Assembly: GCA_009377815.1 (NCBI GenBank)
Contig: WHTI01000002.1
Span: 28,030 to 92,029 of the forward strand
Direction of reading: 5' to 3'
Origin: Actinomycetota bacterium
Lineage (GTDB): Bacteria; Actinomycetota; CADDZG01; WHSQ01
DNA: 64,000 nt
Shown: positions 8,176-17,013 of the stretch, piece by piece
Numbering within the stretch: position 1 is the first letter of the stretch
How the letters are laid out: each line of letters opens with the position of its first letter
Notes under the pieces: generated by a model
What the model was told of the DNA's origin: nothing
The model's database searches: none
The model's input: the letters and a program-made list of their open reading frames with translations, nothing else
Position numbers and translations under genes: made by a program

Positions 8176-8937
8176 ATGGAACTGAAGATGCCCAATGAGA
8201 AGCCAAGGTCTCGGCTGCCCAAGGCGTCAGATATCTTGGCAGACCAGATTAGGGGCAGGATCCTCGGAGACGGGTTGACGCCAGGGACCAGCCTTCCCTC
8301 TGAGGTCGACCTGATCGAGGAATCTGAGTTCAGCAGGAGTACCGTTCGTGAGGCTCTGAGGCTCCTGGAGGCTGAGGGTCTTATCGAGATTCGAAGAGGC
8401 CCACGAGGCGGTATCAAGGTTCGCCATCCGGATGCAGGCCACGTGGGCCGTTCTCTGGCGCTAATGATGACGCTTTCACAAGCACCCCTGTGGCAGCTGT
8501 TTGAGTTCCGGATGATCGTGGAGCCGGAGGCTGCAGCGGCCGCTGCGGTGCGACTCACCCCCAAGGAACGCAAGGAAGTTCTCAAAGCAATCGACGAGGA
8601 TATGGACATTGTTGAGTTTCACCGACAGATTGGTATCTGGTCCGGTAACGAAATGATGAATGTCGTTCTCGCCGCCGTTCACGACGTTGTGCGATGGCAC
8701 GTCCTCCGAGAGGCTCTCACGGAGGAGGACGTCGCCGCAACGAAGGCGGTGCACATAAAGATTGCTCGAGCTATTGCCGAGGGAAAAGGGCGCCTCGCCG
8801 CCACCCACATGCGTAAGCATCTTGAGAGTTTCCAGCGCCTGATGAAGGAGCAAGGCCGGCTTGACAAACCGATTGTTCCTAGGCAGACCTGGCAAAGGTC
8901 GTCCTCGGGAGCTCATTCCGACGGGCACCCGTACTGA
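8176..8937 (+). CDS. GntR-family regulator, FCD (FadR) subfamily
   Basis: A DNA-binding repressor or activator of about 253 aa. The N-terminal winged helix is clear (LPSEVDLIEESEFSRSTVRE, then ALRLLEAEGLIEIRRGPRGG). The C-terminal helical FCD-type domain follows, with FHRQI and HIKIARAI segments that normally supply metal/ligand histidines. It sits between the thiolase/DUF35 pair and the SDR/CoA-transferase genes, and is the only regulator visible in the island. It is therefore the best candidate to control the pathway in response to a carboxylate or acyl-CoA. Starts at 8176 or 8188 are both possible; upstream TTG starts would add an unconserved tail. Confidence 0.85.
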   Translation: MELKMPNEKPRSRLPKASDILADQIRGRILGDGLTPGTSLPSEVDLIEESEFSRSTVREALRLLEAEGLIEIRRGPRGGIKVRHPDAGHVGRSLALMMTLSQAPLWQLFEFRMIVEPEAAAAAAVRLTPKERKEVLKAIDEDMDIVEFHRQIGIWSGNEMMNVVLAAVHDVVRWHVLREALTEEDVAATKAVHIKIARAIAEGKGRLAATHMRKHLESFQRLMKEQGRLDKPIVPRQTWQRSSSGAHSDGHPY

Positions 8938-8991
8938 CTCGCTCCTGTTGGATTTGATGTTCCCCAATTGCTCCCACCCTCCTAGAATAGT

Positions 8992-9019
8992 AGATTCATC
9001 ATAAAGATTTGATGAATCT
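8992..9019. promoter_or_regulatory. Perfect 10-bp inverted repeat upstream of SDR
   Basis: AGATTCATCA at 8992-9001 and TGATGAATCT at 9010-9019 are exact reverse complements around an 8-bp spacer. The repeat ends 4 bp before the AAGGAGAAGG ribosome site of the SDR. It follows the GntR stop by about 55 bp and could be an operator or an RNA hairpin at the leader. It shares the TCAT/ATGA character of the other AT-rich sites. Confidence 0.6.
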
Positions 9020-9035
9020 GGCACAAGGAGAAGGT

Positions 9036-9845
9036 ATGCAGCTCTCTGGGAAGTCCGCCATCGTTACGGGCGCTGGGGGAGGGATAGGGCAGGCTGTTGC
9101 TGAGGCTTATGGACGAGCGGGAGCATCCATTATTGTCAACGATATCTCGAAGGAAGCGGCGCACGAAACTGCGATGAAGGTCGAAGCAGTTGGAGCGAGA
9201 GCAGTTGTGATCCTTGGTCCCGTGGGTGACGAACTTGTTGCTCAGTCTTTAACCGAAGCGGCCGTAAGCGAGTTCGGTCATCTGGACATCCTTGTCAACA
9301 CCGCAGGAATTGTTCGCGACCGGATGATCCACAACATGGAGTTTGAGGAACTCGTTGACGTATTGACCGTTCATCTAATTGGCACATGGTGCAATTGCCG
9401 TGCCGCTCTCCGGCATTGGCGTCCGCTCATTAAGCAGGAAGATGCGGTCTTGGATCCGGCCAATGCTCGTTTCCGCAAGATCATAAACGTTACGTCCCTT
9501 TCCGGTCTCCGTGGGAACGCCGGGCAATCGAACTACGCGGCCGCTAAGGCGGGGATAGTAGGGCTGACAAAGACTTTGGCGCGAGAAGCAGGACCTCTTC
9601 GAGTGAACGTGAATGCCATCGCCCCCCTTGCTCGAACGGCTATGACAGAGAGTAATGACTATGGTCTCCATCTTCCCCCGGGTCCACCGCGGGAGGCATT
9701 CCTTAAAGCACGACTGGAACGGTCCGCCCTTCGCTGGATCGCAGAACCCGATCAGGTGACAGGCGCTTTCCTCTTCTTCGCATCGCCTGCATCGGACTAC
9801 ATCACTGGTCAGGTCTTGAACGTTGATGGAGGCGCAAACATCTGA
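9036..9845 (+). CDS. SDR-family oxidoreductase
   Basis: A short-chain dehydrogenase of about 269 aa. It has TGAGGGIG (cofactor loop), NTAGIVRDRM, and the catalytic YAAAK after a VTSLSG strand, ending ITGQVLNVDGG. It is longer than average because of an insert around LIKQEDAVLDPANARF before the catalytic serine strand. This resembles the hydroxyacyl-CoA dehydrogenase branch found with multifunctional beta-oxidation proteins. The ATG at 9036 is supported by AAGGAGAAGG just upstream; a TTG at 9009 is less likely. The CoA-transferase gene follows after 8 bp. Confidence 0.85.
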   Translation: MQLSGKSAIVTGAGGGIGQAVAEAYGRAGASIIVNDISKEAAHETAMKVEAVGARAVVILGPVGDELVAQSLTEAAVSEFGHLDILVNTAGIVRDRMIHNMEFEELVDVLTVHLIGTWCNCRAALRHWRPLIKQEDAVLDPANARFRKIINVTSLSGLRGNAGQSNYAAAKAGIVGLTKTLAREAGPLRVNVNAIAPLARTAMTESNDYGLHLPPGPPREAFLKARLERSALRWIAEPDQVTGAFLFFASPASDYITGQVLNVDGGANI

Positions 9846-9853
9846 AACCTCCC

Positions 9854-11032
9854 TTGAGAAAACCGCCCCTGTCGAACCTAAGGGTCCTAGACCTTTCTAG
9901 GCTCGCGCCAGGTCCTTTTGCGACGATGCTCCTGGGAAGACTTGGTGCCCAGGTGATTTCCGTCGAGCCGCCGCGTGCTCTTCGAGAAGAATCGTCACTT
10001 GACCGCCTCGAGGGACACGGGGATGCAGCAAGCAGGCGTCTGGGCACATCCCCCCTTTTTTCACATAGGCGCAGCTTGGTTGTCGACCTTAAGTCGGCCG
10101 TCGGCGTATCAATCATAAAGAGGATGGTTCCCACCGTTGATATCTTCCTGGAGGGTTTCCGGCCAGGAGTAATTGAGCGATTGGATCTCGGATACGAGAC
10201 TCTCTCAAGCATCAATACCGGTCTCGTGTACTGCTCGATTACGGGTTTCGGTCAGAGCGGGCCCTCGAGTCAAACACCCGGGCACGACCTCACCTACCTC
10301 GCTGAAAGTGGAATCCTTTCTGCTGCGACACGTCCCGGACAGAAACCTGGAATTCCACTCAATGCACTCGCCGACTTTTCCGCAGGGGGGTTGCTTGCGG
10401 CCTTCGGTGTGATGGCGGCGCTCCACGAGCGGACATCTAGTGGTCGAGGAGCGTTCGTCGATGTATCCATGTATCAGGGTTTGCTACTAATGGCTAGCCA
10501 CGCAAGGGACTGGATCGAGAGCATCGCCGAGGATAATTCGTGGGGCGGAGGGTTGCTGACAGGCGAAGCACCTTTCTACGACTGTTATCTCGCCAAGGAT
10601 GAACGCTGGGTCGCGGTCGCTGCACTCGAACCCAAATTCTTCCGGAGGTTCTGCTCAACTCTCGGTTTAGACGACCTGACCGATTCCCAGAACGATCGCG
10701 CTCGATGGCCTGAGATGAGAGTCCGTTTCTCGGACGCAATCGGATCGAGAAATAGTCACGAGACGCTTGCCCTCCTGAAGGAATCTGATGTGACCGTAGC
10801 TCCCGTGCTGTCCCTTACGGAGGCGTTCGAGGAAGCTGTTTCGCGCGGCGTTGTTGGAGATGCCTTTTCTCTCGGTCCGGTTCCCCGATTCGACGCCTTC
10901 TCGTTTCCACCAGTGGACCGGAGCCCACTGCCTGGAGCGGACACATGCACCATTCTTCGCAATTTTGGGTTCTCGGCCTTAGAGATCCGCGAATTCCTAT
11001 CCGACGGAGTTGTGGAGCAGGCAGAGTCCTAG
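9854..11032 (+). CDS. Family III CoA-transferase (CaiB/BaiF type)
   Basis: A protein of about 392 aa with the family hallmarks near the N-terminus: VLDLSRLAPGPFATMLLGRLGAQVISVEPP, and later FFRRFCSTLGL and VTVAPVLSLTEAFE. These enzymes move CoA between two carboxylic acids, giving an energy-saving way to activate the substrate. The start is a TTG at 9854 with no clear ribosome site, so translation may depend on the SDR 8 bp upstream. It offers a second activation route besides the CoA ligase at 22347. Confidence 0.82.
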   Translation: MRKPPLSNLRVLDLSRLAPGPFATMLLGRLGAQVISVEPPRALREESSLDRLEGHGDAASRRLGTSPLFSHRRSLVVDLKSAVGVSIIKRMVPTVDIFLEGFRPGVIERLDLGYETLSSINTGLVYCSITGFGQSGPSSQTPGHDLTYLAESGILSAATRPGQKPGIPLNALADFSAGGLLAAFGVMAALHERTSSGRGAFVDVSMYQGLLLMASHARDWIESIAEDNSWGGGLLTGEAPFYDCYLAKDERWVAVAALEPKFFRRFCSTLGLDDLTDSQNDRARWPEMRVRFSDAIGSRNSHETLALLKESDVTVAPVLSLTEAFEEAVSRGVVGDAFSLGPVPRFDAFSFPPVDRSPLPGADTCTILRNFGFSALEIREFLSDGVVEQAES

Positions 11033-11052
11033 CCGTTGACGAGCCTTCATCA

Positions 11053-11080
11053 CATCAGTATATTCTTCATAATCTTTAGC
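11053..11080 (+). promoter_or_regulatory. AT-rich promoter segment (site E) before hyuA
   Basis: ACATCAGTATATTCTTCATAATC is strikingly AT-rich against its surroundings. Its reverse complement (ATGAAGAATATACTG) shares ATGAAGA and TAT with the site at 22276-22292. It lies 15-40 bp before the HyuA start and probably contains promoter or operator elements. Confidence 0.35.
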
Positions 11081-11094
11081 CTCGAAGGGGATGG

Positions 11095-13137
11095 ATGGGT
11101 ATGTGGCAGATCGGCGTGGACACAGGTGGAACCTTCACTGACGTCGTAGCTATCGATCACGAAGGTCGACGCAAAGCGGGGAAGGTTCCCTCTACGCCCC
11201 CGCACTTTGAGGAAGGAATCATTGAGGGCATCTCGAAGCTTGGCTTAGCACCCGACGAGGTTAGCGTCATCTTCCACGGGTCAACGGTCACAACTAATGC
11301 GGCGCTGACGAAATCGGGGGCATTGACCGCTCTCATCACTACCAAGGGATTCCGGGACGTACTCGAGATCAGGCGGGCTCATCGAGAGGATCTCTACGAC
11401 ATCCTTTGGGACCCGCCCGCGCCTCTCGTTCCGAGATTCAATCGTTTGGAGGCGGACGAGCGGACCAACTATGCGGGAGAGGTCCTAAAGGGAGTTGACG
11501 ACGCCGAAATCAGGGAGCTCGCACAGGTGTTGAAGAAGCGAGGCGTCGAAGCTGTCGCAATTTGTTTTCTCCACTCATATGCCAATCCCTCCAACGAGTT
11601 GCGTGCGAAACAGATAATCCAAGAGGAGCTACCGTCAGTCTTCGTATCAGCTTCTGCCGAGATTCTGCCCCAGCCACCCGAGTTCGAGCGTACGTCCACC
11701 GTTGTTGCGAATGCATATCTGGGCCCTGTGTTGGCAAATTATGTTCGAAAGCTTGATAAGGGTCTCAAGAACGTCGGTTTCTCTTGTGACGTTCTCTTGA
11801 TGCATTCTGCAGGTGGGGTGATGACTCTTGAGTCCTCAGCACTCTTGCCCGTCCGAACCGCTGGCTCGGGTCCTGCTGCGGGAGTGATGGGGGCCGCTGC
11901 GATAGGCACTGCCGCTGGGCGGAGCAATCTGATATCGATGGACATGGGCGGTACCAGTTGTGACGTTTCGGTTATTGTGGAGGGGACGCCCCACCTTTCC
12001 AGGCAACATCAGCTGGAATGGGGACTTCCCATCATGTTCCCAAGCATAGACTTCGCGGCTATCGGCGCGGGCGGTGGTTCGATTGCGTGGATAGACGCCG
12101 CTGGTTATCCAAAGTCCGGCCCCGAAAGTGCAGGAGCTCGCCCTGGTCCAGCATGCTACGGAGAGGGCGGTATCGAACCGACGACTACTGACGCGAATCT
12201 GTACCTCGGTCGGCTTAGCGAAGAGAATTTCCTGGGTGGGGACCTTTCGGTCGATCGAAGCCTGTCTGAGGCGGCGATCCGAGGGCGTCTTGCTGATCCC
12301 CTTGGCCTCAGCCTTGAGGAAGCTGCGGCAGGTGTGGTCCGAATAGCGAATGCCAACATGGCCTCGGCCGTCCGACTCGTGACCATCCAAAAGGGTTTTG
12401 ATCCGCGGGAATTCTCTCTTGTCGCTTTCGGCGGAGCTGGACCACTTCATGCGGTCGAGGTGGCTAAAGAACTCGGAATTCCTGAGGTGATCATTCCACC
12501 TCAGCCTGGACTCACATCTGCTCTGGGTCTTCTCTTCGTTGACCTCATGCACGATCTCTGTCAGTCGCTTGTTCTCAATGCGGATGAGTCGAGGTTCTCT
12601 GAGGCGGAGAAGATCTTCGCCGGATTCGAGGATGAGCTGAGCAAACGATTGCAGAACGAGGGGGCAGACCCATCCGATATCCAACTGACGCGTTTGGTAG
12701 ATATGCGCTACGCCGGGCAGCTGCATACGATCACAGTCCCCATTGGACCAGCTCCATTCGATGCAAGTGTTGTGCCGGTGGCTACGAAGAGTTTTCATAA
12801 GGCACATGAACGCGAGTATCGCTATTCGCGTGCGGAGTGGCCTGTCGAAATCTCGGTCCTGAGAGTTGAGGCACGGGCCGCAACGCCGAAACCCTTATTG
12901 AAGCTCAACGTCTCAGCGTCACCCCAAGAGAAAGTGGAGCGTGAGGTCTATTTTGAGGACGAGGGCTGGGTTTCCACGAGCATTATCAAGCGCGAGGGAT
13001 TGGGAGTCGGCGATGTTGTTGTGGGTCCAGCCATTGTCGAGGAGTTCGACTCTACTACCCTGATTCCATCTGGCTTCGTTGCTGAGGTCGACTTGATGAG
13101 CAACCTACTAATCAGTGCAGAGCGCGCTGATGCCTAA
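11095..13137 (+). CDS. HyuA-type hydantoinase/oxoprolinase subunit
   Basis: A protein of 680 aa, the usual size of the N-methylhydantoinase A/acetone carboxylase beta family. It opens with the ATP-binding QIGVDTGGTFTDVVAID, continues with VIFHGSTVTTNA and a second phosphate segment SMDMGGTSCDVSV, and has the GAGGGSIAWID block. Family members couple ATP hydrolysis to opening cyclic amides or to carboxylating ketones, always with a HyuB partner. The next gene is HyuB, overlapping by 8 bp. ATG at 11095 or 11101 follow GAAGGGG. The substrate cannot be told from sequence; in an alicyclic-acid island a carboxylase-like or lactam-opening role is possible. Confidence 0.85.
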   Translation: MGMWQIGVDTGGTFTDVVAIDHEGRRKAGKVPSTPPHFEEGIIEGISKLGLAPDEVSVIFHGSTVTTNAALTKSGALTALITTKGFRDVLEIRRAHREDLYDILWDPPAPLVPRFNRLEADERTNYAGEVLKGVDDAEIRELAQVLKKRGVEAVAICFLHSYANPSNELRAKQIIQEELPSVFVSASAEILPQPPEFERTSTVVANAYLGPVLANYVRKLDKGLKNVGFSCDVLLMHSAGGVMTLESSALLPVRTAGSGPAAGVMGAAAIGTAAGRSNLISMDMGGTSCDVSVIVEGTPHLSRQHQLEWGLPIMFPSIDFAAIGAGGGSIAWIDAAGYPKSGPESAGARPGPACYGEGGIEPTTTDANLYLGRLSEENFLGGDLSVDRSLSEAAIRGRLADPLGLSLEEAAAGVVRIANANMASAVRLVTIQKGFDPREFSLVAFGGAGPLHAVEVAKELGIPEVIIPPQPGLTSALGLLFVDLMHDLCQSLVLNADESRFSEAEKIFAGFEDELSKRLQNEGADPSDIQLTRLVDMRYAGQLHTITVPIGPAPFDASVVPVATKSFHKAHEREYRYSRAEWPVEISVLRVEARAATPKPLLKLNVSASPQEKVEREVYFEDEGWVSTSIIKREGLGVGDVVVGPAIVEEFDSTTLIPSGFVAEVDLMSNLLISAERADA

Positions 13138-14902
13138 GGTAGACCCCGTCACTTTTGAGGTCCTGCGGAACGCCCTCGTTTCCGCGGTGGACGAAATGGG
13201 ATTGATGCTGGAGAAGGTGGCTTTCTCACTAGTCGTAAGCGAGGGGAGGGACTTCAGCACGTCCATCAGCGACAATGATGGAGATCTAATTGCGGACGGA
13301 ACACAGGATCTTCCCGGTCACGTCGGGACGATTCCCTTCACAACGAAGGCGATCATCGAGGCTATTGGGCTCGAGGGACTGAAGCCCGGTGACGTGATCA
13401 TCATGAATGATCCTTATCTCGGTGGGACTCACTGCCAAGACGTTCGCACTGTCATGCCAGTCTACTGGGATGACGAACTCGTGAACTTTGTGCAGGTTTC
13501 TGCCCATTGGCTAGACGTTGGAGGTCGAGTCCCTGGGAGTTTCCAAATCGATGCGGCATCGGCATACGAGGAGGCTCTCTACATCACCCCGATCCATCTC
13601 GTGAGAGAGGGAGCACTTGACAACGAAGTCCTCAATCTCATCTTGAGGAACATCCGCGTCCCAGAAATAACGCGTGGTGACGTGGTCGGAATGATCGAAG
13701 CATGTCGAACCGGTGAAGAGAGGTTGCATGCTCTTTATCTCAAGTATGGGCGCTCGCTAATGTTCGCCCAGATGCGCGAGCTCAAGGAGCACTCACGAAG
13801 ACTGCTTGAGCAGCACTTCAGAGATCTGACCGAGGGCACGTACTCATTCACGGATTACGTCGACTACGACCCGGGATCCAGTAGCCGAGAGCCGATTCCG
13901 ATCCACCTCGACCTGACGATCAGAGATGGCCGTCCTCTTTTTGATTTCTCTAAGTCAGGACCACAAACGCTAGGGGCAGTTAACATCTCGAGATCTCTGC
14001 TCTGGTCGGGGATTCTCGTTGCGACGAAGGCAATCTTTCCCGATGTCCCGGTCAATCAAGGAGTGTTCCAAGCGGTTGATTTGGTCGCGCCCGACGGGCT
14101 GGTCGTTACGGCTCAGTTTCCGGCCTCCACAAGTGCCGGCTTCTCGAATAGCTACGAGAAGGTCACCGCTTGCATACTCGGGTGCTTCTTGGAGATCCTG
14201 CCAGAGCGATCCATGGTCGGTTCAGGGAACATCGGTAATTTCGTTTTGGGGGGAACTGATCCGAGAACGACCCCTCCAACTGAATTCATCATGTACGACT
14301 GGACAGCCGGTGGCTACGGTGCTCGACCTGGCAAGAAAGACAACCACAGTGCCATCAGCTTGTTTGCGTCAGGAACACAGAATCAGCCAATCGAACCGAT
14401 GGAACGGATGTATCCGGTCCTCTTCACGGAGTATGGGTTCCTCCCCGACTCGGGCGGCCCTGGAAGACACCGTGGGGGGGTCGGTATCTGCCGCAGCTTC
14501 CGGCTCATGGAGGGGGCGGACGGAAGCATCTCTGTGACGGGAGATCGAGAAGTCATTCCCGCTTGGGGATTTAAGGGAGGAGCATCTGCCAACGCTGGAG
14601 ACGGAATGGTTTGCATCGTTGATGGAAGCGAGGTGAGCATCGGGATGAAGAAATCTGGTGTGCCAGTGAAAGGCGGATGGACTCTCCGCTACTGGGAGGG
14701 CGGGGGCGGCGGTTACGAGCCGCCTTGGAAGAGACCGACTGACTGGGTTCTAGAGGACGTCGTTAACGGGCTAGTGACCGTGGAGGGAGCAAGAAGAGAC
14801 TACTTCGTGGTTGTCAACGTATTGGATGAAGACCTACTTGACTACCGGGTGGACGAGGAATCAACACGTTCGGTCAGAGCCACTGCAGAGGCCTCTGCAT
14901 GA
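13130..14902 (+). CDS. HyuB-type hydantoinase/oxoprolinase subunit (copy 1)
   Basis: A protein of about 590 aa beginning DPVTFEVLRNAL, with MNDPYLGGTHCQDV (metal-binding His and Asp), TSAGFSNSYEKVT and the glycine-rich PDSGGPGRHRGGVG, all typical of hydantoinase B/oxoprolinase. It pairs with HyuA immediately upstream (ATGCCTAA overlap), which supports the ATG at 13130 over the GTG at 13115. A second HyuB with closely similar sequence lies at 20351-22237 without a HyuA of its own. The next gene is the binding protein of the Liv importer, so substrate uptake and processing appear linked. Confidence 0.85.
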   Translation: MPKVDPVTFEVLRNALVSAVDEMGLMLEKVAFSLVVSEGRDFSTSISDNDGDLIADGTQDLPGHVGTIPFTTKAIIEAIGLEGLKPGDVIIMNDPYLGGTHCQDVRTVMPVYWDDELVNFVQVSAHWLDVGGRVPGSFQIDAASAYEEALYITPIHLVREGALDNEVLNLILRNIRVPEITRGDVVGMIEACRTGEERLHALYLKYGRSLMFAQMRELKEHSRRLLEQHFRDLTEGTYSFTDYVDYDPGSSSREPIPIHLDLTIRDGRPLFDFSKSGPQTLGAVNISRSLLWSGILVATKAIFPDVPVNQGVFQAVDLVAPDGLVVTAQFPASTSAGFSNSYEKVTACILGCFLEILPERSMVGSGNIGNFVLGGTDPRTTPPTEFIMYDWTAGGYGARPGKKDNHSAISLFASGTQNQPIEPMERMYPVLFTEYGFLPDSGGPGRHRGGVGICRSFRLMEGADGSISVTGDREVIPAWGFKGGASANAGDGMVCIVDGSEVSIGMKKSGVPVKGGWTLRYWEGGGGGYEPPWKRPTDWVLEDVVNGLVTVEGARRDYFVVVNVLDEDLLDYRVDEESTRSVRATAEASA

Positions 14903-14936
14903 GAGGTTTTGGCAGCGTCGCTACCAGAGAGAGGGT

Positions 14937-16190
14937 GTGAGTGAGGTGGCTGGAGCAAGAAAGTGGTTCGCTGTTTTTGCGCTTGTTTCCCTGCTGACTG
15001 CTACTGCAGCATGTTCGGATGACAAGTCCGACAACTCTGGAAACACAGAAACGAACGAGAATGGCAGCTTGAGCGACCCAATCATTATCGGCTACGTCCT
15101 GGGGGCAACTGGATGGATGCGCTTCTATGACGGCCCCGCGCTTGACGCGGCTCGCTTGGCGGTTGACGACATCAACTCAGCTGGGGGGGTGCTCGGCCGC
15201 CCTCTTCAGCTGCTTCAATATGACATGAAGACAGATCCACCTCTGGGCGTAAATGGTGTCTTGGAAATGATCGATAAGGGCGCTGCGGCGTTGATTGCCC
15301 CTGGTGACTACGACACCGCCGCGCCCGCACTGACAACGGCCGAAGAAAACCAGATTCCGATCATCTCCGGCTTGGGATCCGACTACAAGCTTGGACTTTT
15401 CGGGCCCTATTCATATTCGATGGGATTGGCGAGCAACGTGCAGGGTGCAGCTGGAGCTGAATGGGCCTTTGAGGAACAAGGATGGGATTCAGCCTATGTC
15501 CTGACGGATGTAACCATCGAGATTACAAAGACCGCTGGACAGTTCTTCTTGCAGCGTTTTGACGAACTGGGCGGCGAGATTGTTGGAGCGGATACCTTTC
15601 TGAATGACGATGCGTCGATCGGCGCGCAAATCACTTCGCTGCAGAATGCCTCGTCTCAGCCGGACTTCATCTACATGTCGTCCTTCATCCCCGGCAGTGC
15701 CAGTGCAATCAAGCAGATAAGGGATGCGGGCATCGATTTGCCGATCCTGTGTCAGATCTCATGTGGGGAAGGTGTGGAATGGGTGAAGGGTATCCCTGGA
15801 CTCTCTAACTTCTTCTACACGAACATGGGTTTCGTCTATGGCGAAGGAGACCCAAACGCGAAGGTATGGGAGCTTGCTCAACGCTTTGAGCAGGCTTATG
15901 GGTCGCCGATGGAGCTGTCCTTGACGCTCGGAGGTTACGCGTCGGTTGAGATGTTGGCCTATGCCATCGAGGAGGCCGGTTCAACAGATTCCGAGGCGAT
16001 TAAACAGGCTCTAGATGGTGCCCAGGGAGTCGATACGGTTCTTGGACCAGTCAGTTTCACTCCAGAGTTCCACATGATGTACGACATCGCCGTACGCATT
16101 GGCTCAATCGTGGATGGAGAGCAGACTTTCGTTACGACGTGGACTCCCAACGAGGTGAACCTCACAGGCGAGAACCTACCTGAACCTTAG
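14937..16190 (+). CDS. Branched-chain-amino-acid-type ABC substrate-binding lipoprotein
   Basis: A periplasmic-binding-protein type I (LivJ-like) protein of about 417 aa. A signal peptide ends in a lipobox (LLTATAAC), so the mature protein is anchored to the outer face of the membrane. Ligand-domain blocks are seen: GYVLGATGWM, AARLAVDDINSAGGVLGRPL, ISGLGSDY. The start is set at GTG 14937 (or GTG 14946), just after the HyuB stop, because this gives a normal signal peptide. It leads a five-gene importer. Such systems also carry aromatic and alicyclic acids, which fits the neighbours. Confidence 0.85.
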   Translation: MSEVAGARKWFAVFALVSLLTATAACSDDKSDNSGNTETNENGSLSDPIIIGYVLGATGWMRFYDGPALDAARLAVDDINSAGGVLGRPLQLLQYDMKTDPPLGVNGVLEMIDKGAAALIAPGDYDTAAPALTTAEENQIPIISGLGSDYKLGLFGPYSYSMGLASNVQGAAGAEWAFEEQGWDSAYVLTDVTIEITKTAGQFFLQRFDELGGEIVGADTFLNDDASIGAQITSLQNASSQPDFIYMSSFIPGSASAIKQIRDAGIDLPILCQISCGEGVEWVKGIPGLSNFFYTNMGFVYGEGDPNAKVWELAQRFEQAYGSPMELSLTLGGYASVEMLAYAIEEAGSTDSEAIKQALDGAQGVDTVLGPVSFTPEFHMMYDIAVRIGSIVDGEQTFVTTWTPNEVNLTGENLPEP

Positions 16191-16206
16191 AAAGTCCCTT
16201 GACATA

Positions 16207-16248
16207 GGCTGGTGTGGCAGCGGGTCGAGACTCATTGCCACACCAGCC
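16207..16248 (+). terminator. 13-bp perfect hairpin between binding protein and LivG
   Basis: GGCTGGTGTGGCA (16207-16219) pairs perfectly with TGCCACACCAGCC (16236-16248) around a 16-nt loop, followed by a C run, not T's. This position, right after the binding-protein gene, is typical of a partial terminator or RNA-stabilising stem that gives more binding protein than transporter. Confidence 0.7.
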
Positions 16249-16287
16249 CCCCCCTTATCTCTTGCGTCGGAAGGGAACATTGCAACG

Positions 16288-17004
16288 ATGAGTCGCAGTT
16301 TGGCCGTCGAGTCTGCAACAGTTTCGTTTGGAGGCGTGGACGCCGTGCGATCGGTGTCCCTGACCCTTCACCCTGGGGAGATTGTGGGCCTAATTGGTCC
16401 CAATGGAGCGGGGAAGACGACTCTAATGAATGTTACTAGCGGACTTCAGAAGGCCTCATCTGGTCGAGTCCTAATAGACGATGTGGATGTGACGTCCTGG
16501 CCTCCCTTTCGCCGTGCTCGGCATGGATTGTCACGAACTTTTCAGGATGTTCGGCTTTTTCTTTATCTCACGGTGTTCGAGAACGCGCATGCGGGGGCTT
16601 TGGGTGTTGGGCAGGATCCAGTTTCCGCCCTCGACACAACGAGCGAGATGCTTAAGAGGTTTGGATTGGAGGCTCTCGCCGACGATCTGGCGGTTTCGCT
16701 CAATCACGTCGAACAACGCCGACTCGCAATTGCTCGAGCCCTCACGGCCAGGCCGAGCTATCTGTTGCTTGATGAACCGGGGGCCGGTTTGAGCGAGGGG
16801 GAGACAGATGACTTGTTGAACAGCCTGGTCAGCGTAAGAAACGACCTTGGCTGCGGTCTTCTCGTTATCGAACATGATATGCGCCTCATCATGCGCCTCT
16901 GTGACCGAATTCAGGTTCTGAACGACGGTGCGACGATTGCCATAGGGACCCCAGAGCAGATCCAGGCGGATCCTCAGGTTCACTCCGCCTACCTGGGGGT
17001 TTAG
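16288..17004 (+). CDS. ABC transporter ATP-binding protein, LivG type
   Basis: An ATPase of 238 aa. Walker A is GPNGAGKTT, the Q-loop region is RTFQDVRL, Walker B is YLLLDEPGAGL, and the switch His is in VIEHDM. The signature motif, normally LSYGQ in LivG, reads LNHVE here, followed by a normal QRRLAIARAL. The protein may therefore have one weakened ATP site when paired with LivF. It energises the Liv-type permeases encoded two and three genes downstream. Confidence 0.85.
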   Translation: MSRSLAVESATVSFGGVDAVRSVSLTLHPGEIVGLIGPNGAGKTTLMNVTSGLQKASSGRVLIDDVDVTSWPPFRRARHGLSRTFQDVRLFLYLTVFENAHAGALGVGQDPVSALDTTSEMLKRFGLEALADDLAVSLNHVEQRRLAIARALTARPSYLLLDEPGAGLSEGETDDLLNSLVSVRNDLGCGLLVIEHDMRLIMRLCDRIQVLNDGATIAIGTPEQIQADPQVHSAYLGV

Positions 17005-17013
17005 GAGATTGGA

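Noticed and set aside
11095-14902. Acetone carboxylase
   Set aside because: HyuA/HyuB are related to its beta and alpha subunits, but no gamma subunit is present, so the specific name is not supported.
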